Origin: Candidatus Woesearchaeota archaeon
GTDB taxonomy: Archaea > Nanobdellota > Nanobdellia > Woesearchaeales > ARS49
DNA: 35,915 bases
Reading direction: 5' to 3'
NCBI GenBank assembly: GCA_016215315.1
Contig: JACRKG010000012.1
Location: forward strand, 1 to 35,915
The position numbers were made by a program, and so were the translations under genes. A model generated the notes under the pieces. That model was not told the origin of the DNA. It was given only the letters and a program-made list of their open reading frames with translations, and did no database searches. This document shows positions 29,497 through 35,915 of the stretch, in pieces. The first letter of the stretch is position 1. Each line of letters starts with the position of its first letter.

Positions 29497-29518
29497 CTAA
29501 AAAATTCTTTTTTAGTTA
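29494..29518 (+). promoter_or_regulatory. Perfect 11-bp hairpin between psmB and fttA
   Basis: TAACTAAAAAA (29494-29504) pairs exactly with TTTTTTAGTTA (29508-29518), loop TTC. It overlaps the psmB stop codon and ends eight bases before the fttA ATG. It contains a T-tract, the signal FttA-type termination acts on, so it could cause partial termination or processing within the operon. Confidence 0.5.
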
Positions 29519-29526
29519 ATTAAAAA

Positions 29527-31419
29527 ATGTCAGATATAATAAAAGAAATCTTAAAACTATTACCGGAAGATGTTGTTTCAGACACAGCTTTTGAAGCAGC
29601 GAATATAGTTTTGTACACAAAAGACAAAGAATTCTTATTAGATAATCAAGGAAAAATAAGAGAGCTAGTAAGTACGTTTAAGAAAAGAATAGAATTGAGA
29701 GCAGATCCTAAAATTGTTTTGAATTCTGACCGAGCAGAAGAAATAATCAGACAATTAATGCCTCCTGAAGCAGGAATTAACAGTGTGAGATTTGATAAGT
29801 CTAGAAGTATTGTTGTTATCGAAGCAGAGAAACCTGGATTAGCAATAGGAAAACAAGGAGCTGTTCTTAGAGAAATCAGAGAAAAAACATTATGGATTCC
29901 ATTAATTACTAGAACTCCACCAATAAGATCTATACTTATAGAAAACATTCGTGAAGTACTTTTCTTACACAGTGAAGAAAGAAAAAAATTCTTAGACAAA
30001 GTAGGTCACAGAATTTATGACGGTTGGCAAAGAGAAAAACAACACGAATGGGTAAGATTAACATTTTTAGGAAGCGGTAGACAAGTTGGAAGAAGCTGTT
30101 TATTCTTACAAACTCCAGAATCAAGAATATTGTTAGATTGTGGTATTGATGTTGCAGCACAAAACTCAGAAGCATATCCATTCTTAGATGCTCCAGAATT
30201 TGATATTAAAGAATTAGACGCAGTAATTGTTTCTCACAGTCACGTAGATCACTCTGGATTTGTTCCTTACTTATTCAAGTTTGGTTATAGAGGTCCTGTT
30301 TATTGCACAGCACCAACTAGGGACGTAATGTCTTTGTTAACTCTAGATACAGTTAAAATAATGAATTCAGAAAATAGAGACCCATTATATTCTACTGATG
30401 ACATTAAAGAAATGGTTAAGCACACAATCATTCTTGATTTTGAAGAAGTAACCGATGTAACACCTGACGTTAGAATAACTATGTATAACAGCGGACACAT
30501 TTTGGGTAGCGCAATGGTACACATGCACATTGGTAATGGACTACATAATTTTATGTACACTGGAGATATTAAGTTTGGAAGATCACTATTATTAGAGCCA
30601 GCGCATACAGAATTTCCAAGACTGGAAACTATGACTTTAGAAAGTACTTACGGAGGAAAAACTAACATTTTAGGTCCTGCAAAAATACAAGACGAAAATT
30701 TAGCAAGAATAATTAAAGAAACAGTAAAGAACGGCGGAAAAGTATTAATGCCCGTATTAGGAAGTGGTAGAGCTCAAGACGTAATGGTAATGATAGAACA
30801 AATGGTCAGAAATAAAGAAATAGACCCAATACCGGTTTACATTGATGGAATGGTTTGGGACATTACTGCAATTCACACTGCTTATCCAGAATACTTAAAC
30901 AAAACATTAAGAAAACAAATATTCCACAAAGACCAAAATCCTTTTATGGCAGCAATATTCAAAAGAGTTGGAAGCCAAAAGGAAAGAATGCAAATAGTTG
31001 AAGAAGAAGGCCCTTGTGTAATTCTTGCAACTTCAGGAATGTTAGTGGGAGGGCCATCAGTTGAGTACTTAAAACACTTAGCAGAAAATCCTAGAAACAC
31101 ATTAATATTCAGTTGTTATCAAGGTGCAGGAAGTTTAGGTTCAAGAATTAAAGCTGGAGAAAAAGAATTTGTATTCAAGAATGGAAGAAAACAAGAAATA
31201 GTTGTACTAAAAATGAATGTTGACCGAATAGAAATAAGCGACCATTCAGACAGAAAACAATTAATGAATTTTGTATTCAAATGCAATCCTAAACCTAAAA
31301 AAATAATCATAAACCACGGAGAAGCAATAAGAACACTAGACTTAGCAAGCGCAATACACAAGCAAGCAAGAATAGAAACGTGTGCACCAAAGAATTTAGA
31401 GACAATAAGACTGAAATAA
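29527..31419 (+). CDS. fttA: aCPSF1/FttA-type KH and metallo-beta-lactamase/beta-CASP ribonuclease
   Basis: The archaeal transcription termination factor, which cuts the nascent RNA behind U-rich terminators. At 630 residues it has the full architecture: N-terminal KH domains (including PGLAIGKQGAVLREIREK), a metallo-beta-lactamase core with SHSHVDHSG (the HxHxDH zinc motif, residues 237-243), and the beta-CASP part with GSGRAQDVMVMIE, LATSGMLVGGPSVEYL and the closing ISDHSDR. All zinc ligands appear intact. It acts as a dimer in the cytoplasm. No Shine-Dalgarno is evident before ATG 29527. Confidence 0.95.
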   Translation: MSDIIKEILKLLPEDVVSDTAFEAANIVLYTKDKEFLLDNQGKIRELVSTFKKRIELRADPKIVLNSDRAEEIIRQLMPPEAGINSVRFDKSRSIVVIEAEKPGLAIGKQGAVLREIREKTLWIPLITRTPPIRSILIENIREVLFLHSEERKKFLDKVGHRIYDGWQREKQHEWVRLTFLGSGRQVGRSCLFLQTPESRILLDCGIDVAAQNSEAYPFLDAPEFDIKELDAVIVSHSHVDHSGFVPYLFKFGYRGPVYCTAPTRDVMSLLTLDTVKIMNSENRDPLYSTDDIKEMVKHTIILDFEEVTDVTPDVRITMYNSGHILGSAMVHMHIGNGLHNFMYTGDIKFGRSLLLEPAHTEFPRLETMTLESTYGGKTNILGPAKIQDENLARIIKETVKNGGKVLMPVLGSGRAQDVMVMIEQMVRNKEIDPIPVYIDGMVWDITAIHTAYPEYLNKTLRKQIFHKDQNPFMAAIFKRVGSQKERMQIVEEEGPCVILATSGMLVGGPSVEYLKHLAENPRNTLIFSCYQGAGSLGSRIKAGEKEFVFKNGRKQEIVVLKMNVDRIEISDHSDRKQLMNFVFKCNPKPKKIIINHGEAIRTLDLASAIHKQARIETCAPKNLETIRLK

Positions 31420-31424
31420 AACTA

Positions 31425-31775
31425 ACATTTATTTTATTACGCATTGTTTTGATTTTTTATGATGATAGTTTAATTCTTACTTTTTTTGGATTTTCAGAGC
31501 TAGGGCCTCCTCGAATCGTGTGCGAGCTAAGTTTTTTAATGGATGTGGAGGCACAGACAGTCCATAAAAAAATAGAAAAGATTTTATGAAAGCACGCGAA
31601 TAAATTAACAAATGATACATTCAGAATAAAGGATAATTTAGTAATATCGGCAAGAGATTTGCAAAAAGAATTTCAAAACCTTTCTGAACAAAGAAAAGAA
31701 ATACATAATGCTTCGGTTGAGCGTTTTAAGAATCGAATAGAAAAATTTAAGTCTTTGGTTCTATTTTTTACATTT
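31425..31775 (+). pseudogene. Degenerate coding fragment fused in frame to the RNA ligase region
   Basis: The plus-strand frame reads FGFSELGPPRIVCELSFLMD, then VEAQTVHKKIEKIL, a TGA at 31587-31589, then KHANKLTNDTFRIKDN and a long charged helix (LQKEFQNLSEQRKEIHNASV) that runs without a further stop into the RNA ligase frame. The first block is homologous to the minus-strand fragment at 28616-28790. No good start codon is present. It is probably the 3' part of a broken gene whose frame happens to join the ligase. The stretch holds nothing else I can support. Confidence 0.45.
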
Positions 31776-32843
31776 ATGAGTTACACCCCACTAAAAAAAG
31801 CCTTTCATAAGAATAAATGGAAATGGGAGGAATGTGAAGATTTGTTTAAATGTATTTCTTTCAGAAACAAAAAGCATATGTGGTTGTATAATTATAATGA
31901 TACTGTTTTAGTTCAAAGAAATCATCCCGTCCTAGTTAAGTGTAGAGGGTTGGTTGTGGATGATGAGGGCAACATTCTTAATTTTCCTTTTGAAAGATTT
32001 TTTAATGAATTTGAAGAAGAACAAGCCGAGATAGATTGGTGCAGTGCTGAAATACACGAAAAAGTAGATGGTAGTTTGATTTGTGTCTTTTGGAGTGGTA
32101 CTGAATGGGAAGTAACGACTCGAGGAAGTTTTTATCCTACAGAAATAAAAAAAGGAGTTGACTTCAGTGCATTGTTTAAAAAACATTTTAGTTCATTTGA
32201 TAAATTAGAAAAAAAATATTGTTACATGTTCGAAATTGTTTCAAAAGAAAACAGAATAGTCACTTGGTATGATTATGAAGCGATTTATTTGTTAGGGGCG
32301 AGAGATTTACATACTCTAAAAGAAATTTCTCAAAAAGAACTAGACAAAATAGCCAAAAAATTGAGTGTGAAAAGACCACTAAAGTATTCTGCAGATAGCA
32401 TTGAACAATGTAAAAAGCTTTTCGAAAATTTCAAAAAAGACCAAGAAGGCTTAGTCGTGTCAGATGCAAACTTTAACAGAGTTAAAGTAAAACAAGAAAG
32501 TTATTTGCAATTATCTAACATAATAATGCTCAAAGAGCAAGATTTATTTGAATATGTTTTAGGCTTAAAACAAATAGATGTTGAATACTTGAAGAAACTA
32601 CCTGAAGTTACGGCTGAAATAGAAAGAATAAGACAAGAATGGGTTAAAATTCAGGCAGAAATAAAGAAAGTTTTTGAAAAGATAAAAAACAAGCCCACAA
32701 GGAAAGAATTTGCATTAGAAGCACTAAAATATCCTTTCAAGTCAATCTTATTTGCAATGCTGGACAATCAAGACTTAAATAAATTAAAACTGAAGTGGGA
32801 AAACTTGAAAAAGATAAAGAAAGAAGGATTGATTTATTTGTAA
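31776..32843 (+). CDS. T4 Rnl1-type RNA ligase
   Basis: Seals RNA ends through a covalent lysyl-AMP intermediate. The Rnl1 pattern is complete: YNYNDTVLV and KCRGLVVDDEG before the active site, EKVDGSL with nucleophile Lys96 (the KxDGSL of T4 Rnl1), a TTRGSF motif, FEIVSKENRIVTWY (motif IIIa region), EGLVVSDANFNRVKVK (motifs IV-V), and a C-terminal helical domain. Start ATG 31776 gives 355 residues, near the T4 enzyme (374), whereas TTG 31659 would add residues belonging to the upstream fragment. Typical in phages repairing cut tRNA. Here it may serve RNA repair after toxin damage or tRNA splicing-like joining. Confidence 0.85.
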   Translation: MSYTPLKKAFHKNKWKWEECEDLFKCISFRNKKHMWLYNYNDTVLVQRNHPVLVKCRGLVVDDEGNILNFPFERFFNEFEEEQAEIDWCSAEIHEKVDGSLICVFWSGTEWEVTTRGSFYPTEIKKGVDFSALFKKHFSSFDKLEKKYCYMFEIVSKENRIVTWYDYEAIYLLGARDLHTLKEISQKELDKIAKKLSVKRPLKYSADSIEQCKKLFENFKKDQEGLVVSDANFNRVKVKQESYLQLSNIIMLKEQDLFEYVLGLKQIDVEYLKKLPEVTAEIERIRQEWVKIQAEIKKVFEKIKNKPTRKEFALEALKYPFKSILFAMLDNQDLNKLKLKWENLKKIKKEGLIYL

Positions 32844-33202
32844 CCAAATATTTTGTCATATTTTTTATGATCGAATATATTCAAGACTAAAATTATTATT
32901 TCATATTGTTCTGATTTTATTGTATATGTTAGCCTCCAAAAAGAGGGTAATTCTATTCTCCAACAATTTGTAATACCATACTTTTGTCTGTAATATTGAG
33001 GTATTAGCCTCTTTTTTACTTGGTCTCCTTCAAACGGGTTAGTTTTCAGAAGTTCTCTGACCCTTTCAACAGCTCTAAAGATTGATTGCAACTCAGTTTT
33101 TGTTCCTTTTTTAATCTCTTGTTCAAACTGCTCTTTCAAAAAATCATACTCATAAGCAGCTTCTTCAGACAATTTTAAACTTATTTTTTTACCTTCAAAC
33201 AA
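32834..33202 (-). CDS. RelE/ParE-superfamily toxin-like protein
   Basis: The 122-residue protein shows the RelE-like layout: two N-terminal helices (LSEEAAYEYDFLKEQFEQEI, ELQSIFRAVERVRELLKTNP) and a beta-sheet core with RLIPQYYRQKYGITNCWRIE, FWRLTYTI and IIILVLNIFDHKKYDKIFG. The last segment matches the conserved HxxYxxxF end seen in several RelE relatives. It follows, six bases after, a small winged-helix gene that would be its antitoxin, and converges on the RNA ligase with a 10-base overlap. An mRNA interferase role is inferred. Confidence 0.65.
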   Translation of the reverse strand: MFEGKKISLKLSEEAAYEYDFLKEQFEQEIKKGTKTELQSIFRAVERVRELLKTNPFEGDQVKKRLIPQYYRQKYGITNCWRIELPSFWRLTYTIKSEQYEIIILVLNIFDHKKYDKIFGYK

Positions 33203-33208
33203 AGAATA

Positions 33209-33469
33209 TCACCATTCTCTGCTCTGCATAATTGCTGCTTTCAATCTAGGATCATCGTTATGTGCCCAAAGAATTCCTTTCTTACCATCTATTATTAATC
33301 CTCTTTCAGCTAAATATTCAAGAATAACATTGAGTGTTTGATGCATTATTCCCGCAGGTAATTTTCTTTTAATATCTTCTCTGGTTAGCATTAAGTCTGC
33401 ACCTCTCAAAATTTTTTCCACAGATATTACTGTTTTCAAGTTAGGGTAATGAATTACTCTTTGTATCAT
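33209..33469 (-). CDS. Winged-helix antitoxin-like protein
   Basis: An 86-residue protein with a single winged-helix-like domain: LTREDIKRKLPAGIMHQTLN, VILEYLAERGLIIDGKKGIL. ATG 33469 is preferred to TTG 33478 because a TATA box (TTTATATATAC around 33480-33490 on the minus strand) would start transcription close to it, giving a leaderless message. With the RelE-like gene downstream it makes a two-gene toxin-antitoxin unit that could repress itself. Confidence 0.65.
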   Translation of the reverse strand: MIQRVIHYPNLKTVISVEKILRGADLMLTREDIKRKLPAGIMHQTLNVILEYLAERGLIIDGKKGILWAHNDDPRLKAAIMQSREW

Positions 33470-33616
33470 CTTATACAAATGTATATATAAACTTATATAT
33501 AAATATTGCGTTTTTAGAAAGATTTATTTCTTAAAAAGAATCTTCTCAACATCTCTCCAAATTGGAAAGACTAATTTGTATCCTGCGTCAGTGGGGCTCC
33601 AAACTTTTTCTCCATC

Positions 33617-34015
33617 CTAGTCATTTTTTTGTTCAGTATAAATTGCCCAGTTGCCATAATCTTTTGCTGCTTGTTTTACCATTTCTTCGTATCCTTTGAA
33701 TTCATGCCATTGTTTGTCAATAAATTCTGGATTAATATTTTTAACAACTTCTTCCAAATCTTTAAATCCTTTAATCATTGGAGAAATTTTTAGTTTTACT
33801 TTTACTGAATCTAAATTGATTCGAACCATCATGAAACAAGTACCATCTTTTACATAATTGCTTTGTTCAGTGCTAGCGTCAAGAACGAAATCGTAATTAA
33901 TCAAACCTCTGCATAAATCAAAGATAAATCCTTTTTCTCCAGCTTCTTTAAAGTCTGCTTCTGTTTCGTACTTTACAACAGTCCAGTCAGGTTTTATTTC
34001 TCCAACAACTTTCAT
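33617..34015 (-). CDS. Unknown protein with an in-frame UAG before its probable true end
   Basis: The 132-residue product ends at TAG 33617-33619. The same frame then continues for 30 more codons (DGEKVWSPTDAGYKLVFPIW, RDVEKILFKK) to TAA 33524-33526, with composition that looks like real protein. The first part is an alpha/beta protein (WTVVKYETEADFKEAGEKGF, CFMMVRINLDSVKVKLKI). I recognise no family. Either a recent nonsense mutation trimmed the end or the UAG is read through. The region 33470-33616 contains no other gene. Confidence 0.6.
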   Translation of the reverse strand: MKVVGEIKPDWTVVKYETEADFKEAGEKGFIFDLCRGLINYDFVLDASTEQSNYVKDGTCFMMVRINLDSVKVKLKISPMIKGFKDLEEVVKNINPEFIDKQWHEFKGYEEMVKQAAKDYGNWAIYTEQKND

Positions 34016-34110
34016 AAGAACTCATTGATTTGCAGGTCATTAATAAAGCTTTGCCTCTAGTGTATTCTTAATTAACAAAGCTTTAAAAAACACAATTTAT
34101 CGTATGAAAG

Positions 34111-34998
34111 ATGAAAGTATTAGTAACTGGCGGAAGCGGTTTTGTTGGCTCAAATCTTGCATCGTATTTTGATAAAAATAATGAAGTAATAACCACGTTT
34201 AGAAATCAAGAACAAAAACTTTCTGGTTTTAAAGGAAAAATAGTTAATCCGGAATTCAGTTGGAAAAAATTAGGAAGCATTGATGTATTATTTCACGAAG
34301 CAGCAATAGCAGATACCACAGTTACTGATGAAACTGTAATGAATGCGTTTAATGTAGAATATTCTAAAAGATTGTTTGAGAATGCGATTAATCATGGTTG
34401 TAAAAAGATTATTTATGCTACTTCAACAGCAGTTTACGGCGATGTTCCTGCGCCTTACAAAGAAAATGGACCAAAAAATCCTTTGAATGCGTATGGAAAA
34501 TCTAAATTGTTGCTTGAAGAATTTGCCACAGAATTTGCTAAAGATCATCCAAATATTTTAGTGGTTGGTTTGCGTTATTGTAATGTTTATGGTCCCGGCG
34601 AGAGTCATAAAGGTAACATGGCAAGTATGATTTATCAGTTAGCGCAGCAACACAAAAAAGGACAATATAGATTATTCAAGTGGGGCAAACAAAAAAGAGA
34701 TTTTATTTACGTTAAAGATGTCATAAGAGCTAATGAATTAGCTTTGAATTCCAAAGAGAGCTGTGTTTTAAACTGTGGCTATGGAGCATATACTACTTTT
34801 AACGAAGTAACAGAAATACTAAACTTAGTATTAGGCAAAGATGTGCCTACAGAATTCATTGATAATCCTTATGAAAAACAATATCAAGAATTTACAGAAT
34901 GCGACATGAGTTTAGCTGAAGAAAATATCGGTTTTGTTCCAAAGTATAATGTTGCTGAAGGGATTAAGGATTATTATTTAAGTGGGAAGTTGGTCTAG
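34111..34998 (+). CDS. HldD-like NAD(P)-dependent sugar epimerase
   Basis: A 295-residue short-chain dehydrogenase of the extended type. Features: TGGSGFVGSNLA (residues 6-17, cofactor site), FHEAAIADTT, YATSTAVYG, NAYGKSK (Tyr-x3-Lys catalytic pair) and NVYGPGESHKGNMASMIY followed by KRDFIYVKDV. The GxxHKGxMAS and KRDFIYV blocks are those of ADP-glycero-manno-heptose 6-epimerase (HldD/RfaD). It probably epimerises a nucleotide sugar for a surface glycan; the heptose substrate is not certain in an archaeon. Its stop overlaps that of the convergent ATPase gene by four bases. Confidence 0.8.
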   Translation: MKVLVTGGSGFVGSNLASYFDKNNEVITTFRNQEQKLSGFKGKIVNPEFSWKKLGSIDVLFHEAAIADTTVTDETVMNAFNVEYSKRLFENAINHGCKKIIYATSTAVYGDVPAPYKENGPKNPLNAYGKSKLLLEEFATEFAKDHPNILVVGLRYCNVYGPGESHKGNMASMIYQLAQQHKKGQYRLFKWGKQKRDFIYVKDVIRANELALNSKESCVLNCGYGAYTTFNEVTEILNLVLGKDVPTEFIDNPYEKQYQEFTECDMSLAEENIGFVPKYNVAEGIKDYYLSGKLV

Positions 34999-35915
34999 AA
35001 ATAAACAAATGGCAAAATAAATACCTCGCAATTTTCTATGTTGATCTTTTCAACTTCATTTAAGTTTGCTATAAATGCTTTTTCTGGTTTGTAATGGCTT
35101 AGAAAACTCCTAAATGATCTGGTCAGTTTTGGCGTAATTTTTACTTCTATGGGAATTAATTTGTCTTTTTTTTCTACAATAAAATCCACTTCAGTTTTGT
35201 TTGTTGTGCGCCAGTATTTTACTTTATGCGATCTTATGAGTTGATTATGAAGAAAGGTTTCGTACAAAAAATCAAAGTTAATGTTTTCAAATTGTTCAAA
35301 AAGATAGTTTCTGATTCCCGGATCAATAAAATAAATTTTAGGGTTTTTTCTTAATTCACTTGCTAAATTTTTGTGCAAAGGTCTAACTAGAGAAATTACA
35401 AATGAATCCTCAAGCAAAGGAAGGAATTCTCTAACTTCTCCATAAGACAGTCCTGAATGCACTGATAAAGTTTCGTAATTAATTACTTGTCCAGTAACAG
35501 ATGCAATTGTTTTAAGTAATTTTACAACATGCTCTCTTTGCCTTATTCCATAAAGTGCCACAATATCTTTTTCTATATATGTAGTAAAGAGATTTTTCAA
35601 AAGCTCTTTCTTCTTTTCACGATCTTGCTCTAAAACAACTGCAGGATAAGAGCCAAAAGTTAGAAATTCTTTAAGAAATTTATTTAGGTCTTCCAAGAAC
35701 ACAGTTTCTTCTATCTTTATTTCCGTATTTAATTCCACATGTATTTTTTTATACAGATTAAAATATTGTTCTCCTTTTGTACTTATAAATTCAGCAAAAC
35801 TTAAAGGATACATAGTAAAGAAAATTATACGTCCAACAAGCGATGCACCCAGGCTAGTTAAATCAAAGGAAGAAGAACCAGTTATTACAAATTTAATATT
35901 GCTAAAAGTATCAAA
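34995..35915 (-). CDS. AAA-type ATPase with DUF4143 C-terminal domain, 5' end cut by the window
   Basis: The frame is open to the window edge, so the first part of the protein, with Walker A and B, lies outside. Visible are the sensor-1-like strand NIKFVITGSSSFDLTS, the GRIIFFTMYPLSFAEF segment, and a DUF4143 domain ending with the nuclease-like YWRTTNKTEVDFIVEKKDKL and IPIEVKIT (the restriction-enzyme-like D..ExK pattern). Large families of such ATPases are found in archaea and bacteria, often in multiple copies; function is poorly known. ATG 35813 is internal and should not be taken as the start. Confidence 0.88.
   Translation of the reverse strand, partial: FDTFSNIKFVITGSSSFDLTSLGASLVGRIIFFTMYPLSFAEFISTKGEQYFNLYKKIHVELNTEIKIEETVFLEDLNKFLKEFLTFGSYPAVVLEQDREKKKELLKNLFTTYIEKDIVALYGIRQREHVVKLLKTIASVTGQVINYETLSVHSGLSYGEVREFLPLLEDSFVISLVRPLHKNLASELRKNPKIYFIDPGIRNYLFEQFENINFDFLYETFLHNQLIRSHKVKYWRTTNKTEVDFIVEKKDKLIPIEVKITPKLTRSFRSFLSHYKPEKAFIANLNEVEKINIENCEVFILPFVYF

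Noticed and set aside
35740..35813. ATG 35813 as the true start of the DUF4143 ATPase
   Set aside because: The frame continues to the window edge and encodes the sensor-1-like part of the ATPase domain upstream of this codon.

Overview
The window is AT-rich and archaeal. It encodes a proteasome beta subunit directly upstream of an aCPSF1/FttA-type KH plus beta-CASP ribonuclease. Start codons repeatedly lie 20-35 bases behind TATA-box-like sequences, often with leaderless or nearly leaderless spacing, while internal operon genes use Shine-Dalgarno sequences and ATGA stop/start overlaps. Gene content (many short lipoproteins and secreted proteins of unknown family, BRO-N/DinD proteins, DUF5678, small toxin-antitoxin pairs, a type II glutamine synthetase, a Rnl1-type RNA ligase) suggests a DPANN lineage such as Woesearchaeota or Pacearchaeota. 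That assignment is inference; there is no rRNA here.

Layout. 1-1164: an array of six small hairpins, a BRO-N protein and a PBECR2-like/DUF2283 toxin-antitoxin pair. 1170-5475 (minus): a seven-gene probable operon that begins with a tandemly duplicated lipoprotein plus cytosolic-protein cassette, continues with a divergent endonuclease V, and ends with a membrane HExxH metalloprotease and an exported protein with a caspase-like His/Cys pattern. 5591-8765 (minus): a DUF5678 gene running into a beheaded retropepsin, a PfkB kinase, an unknown protein and glutamine synthetase. 8955-14406: a divergent Lrp/AsnC regulator, three small genes including an exported protein that appears to start at AUU, an LhgO-like FAD oxidoreductase and an MFS transporter. 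14512-18627: a DinD remnant, GDP-mannose 4,6-dehydratase, an ABC exporter and a lipoprotein gene with an in-frame UGA. 18800-20018: a HEPN/MNT toxin-antitoxin pair.

20041-25345 looks like an integrated plasmid or virus. It has a candidate structured RNA with two competing folds, a ParB-like HTH protein, a tyrosine recombinase consisting only of the catalytic domain plus a SHOCT-like tail, a large unknown divergent protein, two ribbon-helix-helix proteins, a 29-residue microprotein, a terminator-like structured leader, an XRE regulator, an archaeo-eukaryotic primase, and an array of about nine 22-bp T-tract repeats resembling origin iterons or bent DNA. Together these make a compact replication/integration module and the best candidate for an undescribed system in the window.

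25365-28348: a minus-strand set of membrane and exported proteins of unknown function, then a divergent winged-helix regulator with repeated operator-like boxes. 28488-28565: tRNA-Pro(UGG). 28849-31419: psmB-fttA, flanked on both sides by degenerate, oppositely oriented copies of one unrecognised coding sequence. 31776-35915: Rnl1-type RNA ligase, a RelE-like toxin pair, an unknown gene with an in-frame UAG, an HldD-like epimerase and a truncated AAA/DUF4143 ATPase at the window edge.

All family calls come from reading motifs by eye. No database search, folding program or alignment was run.
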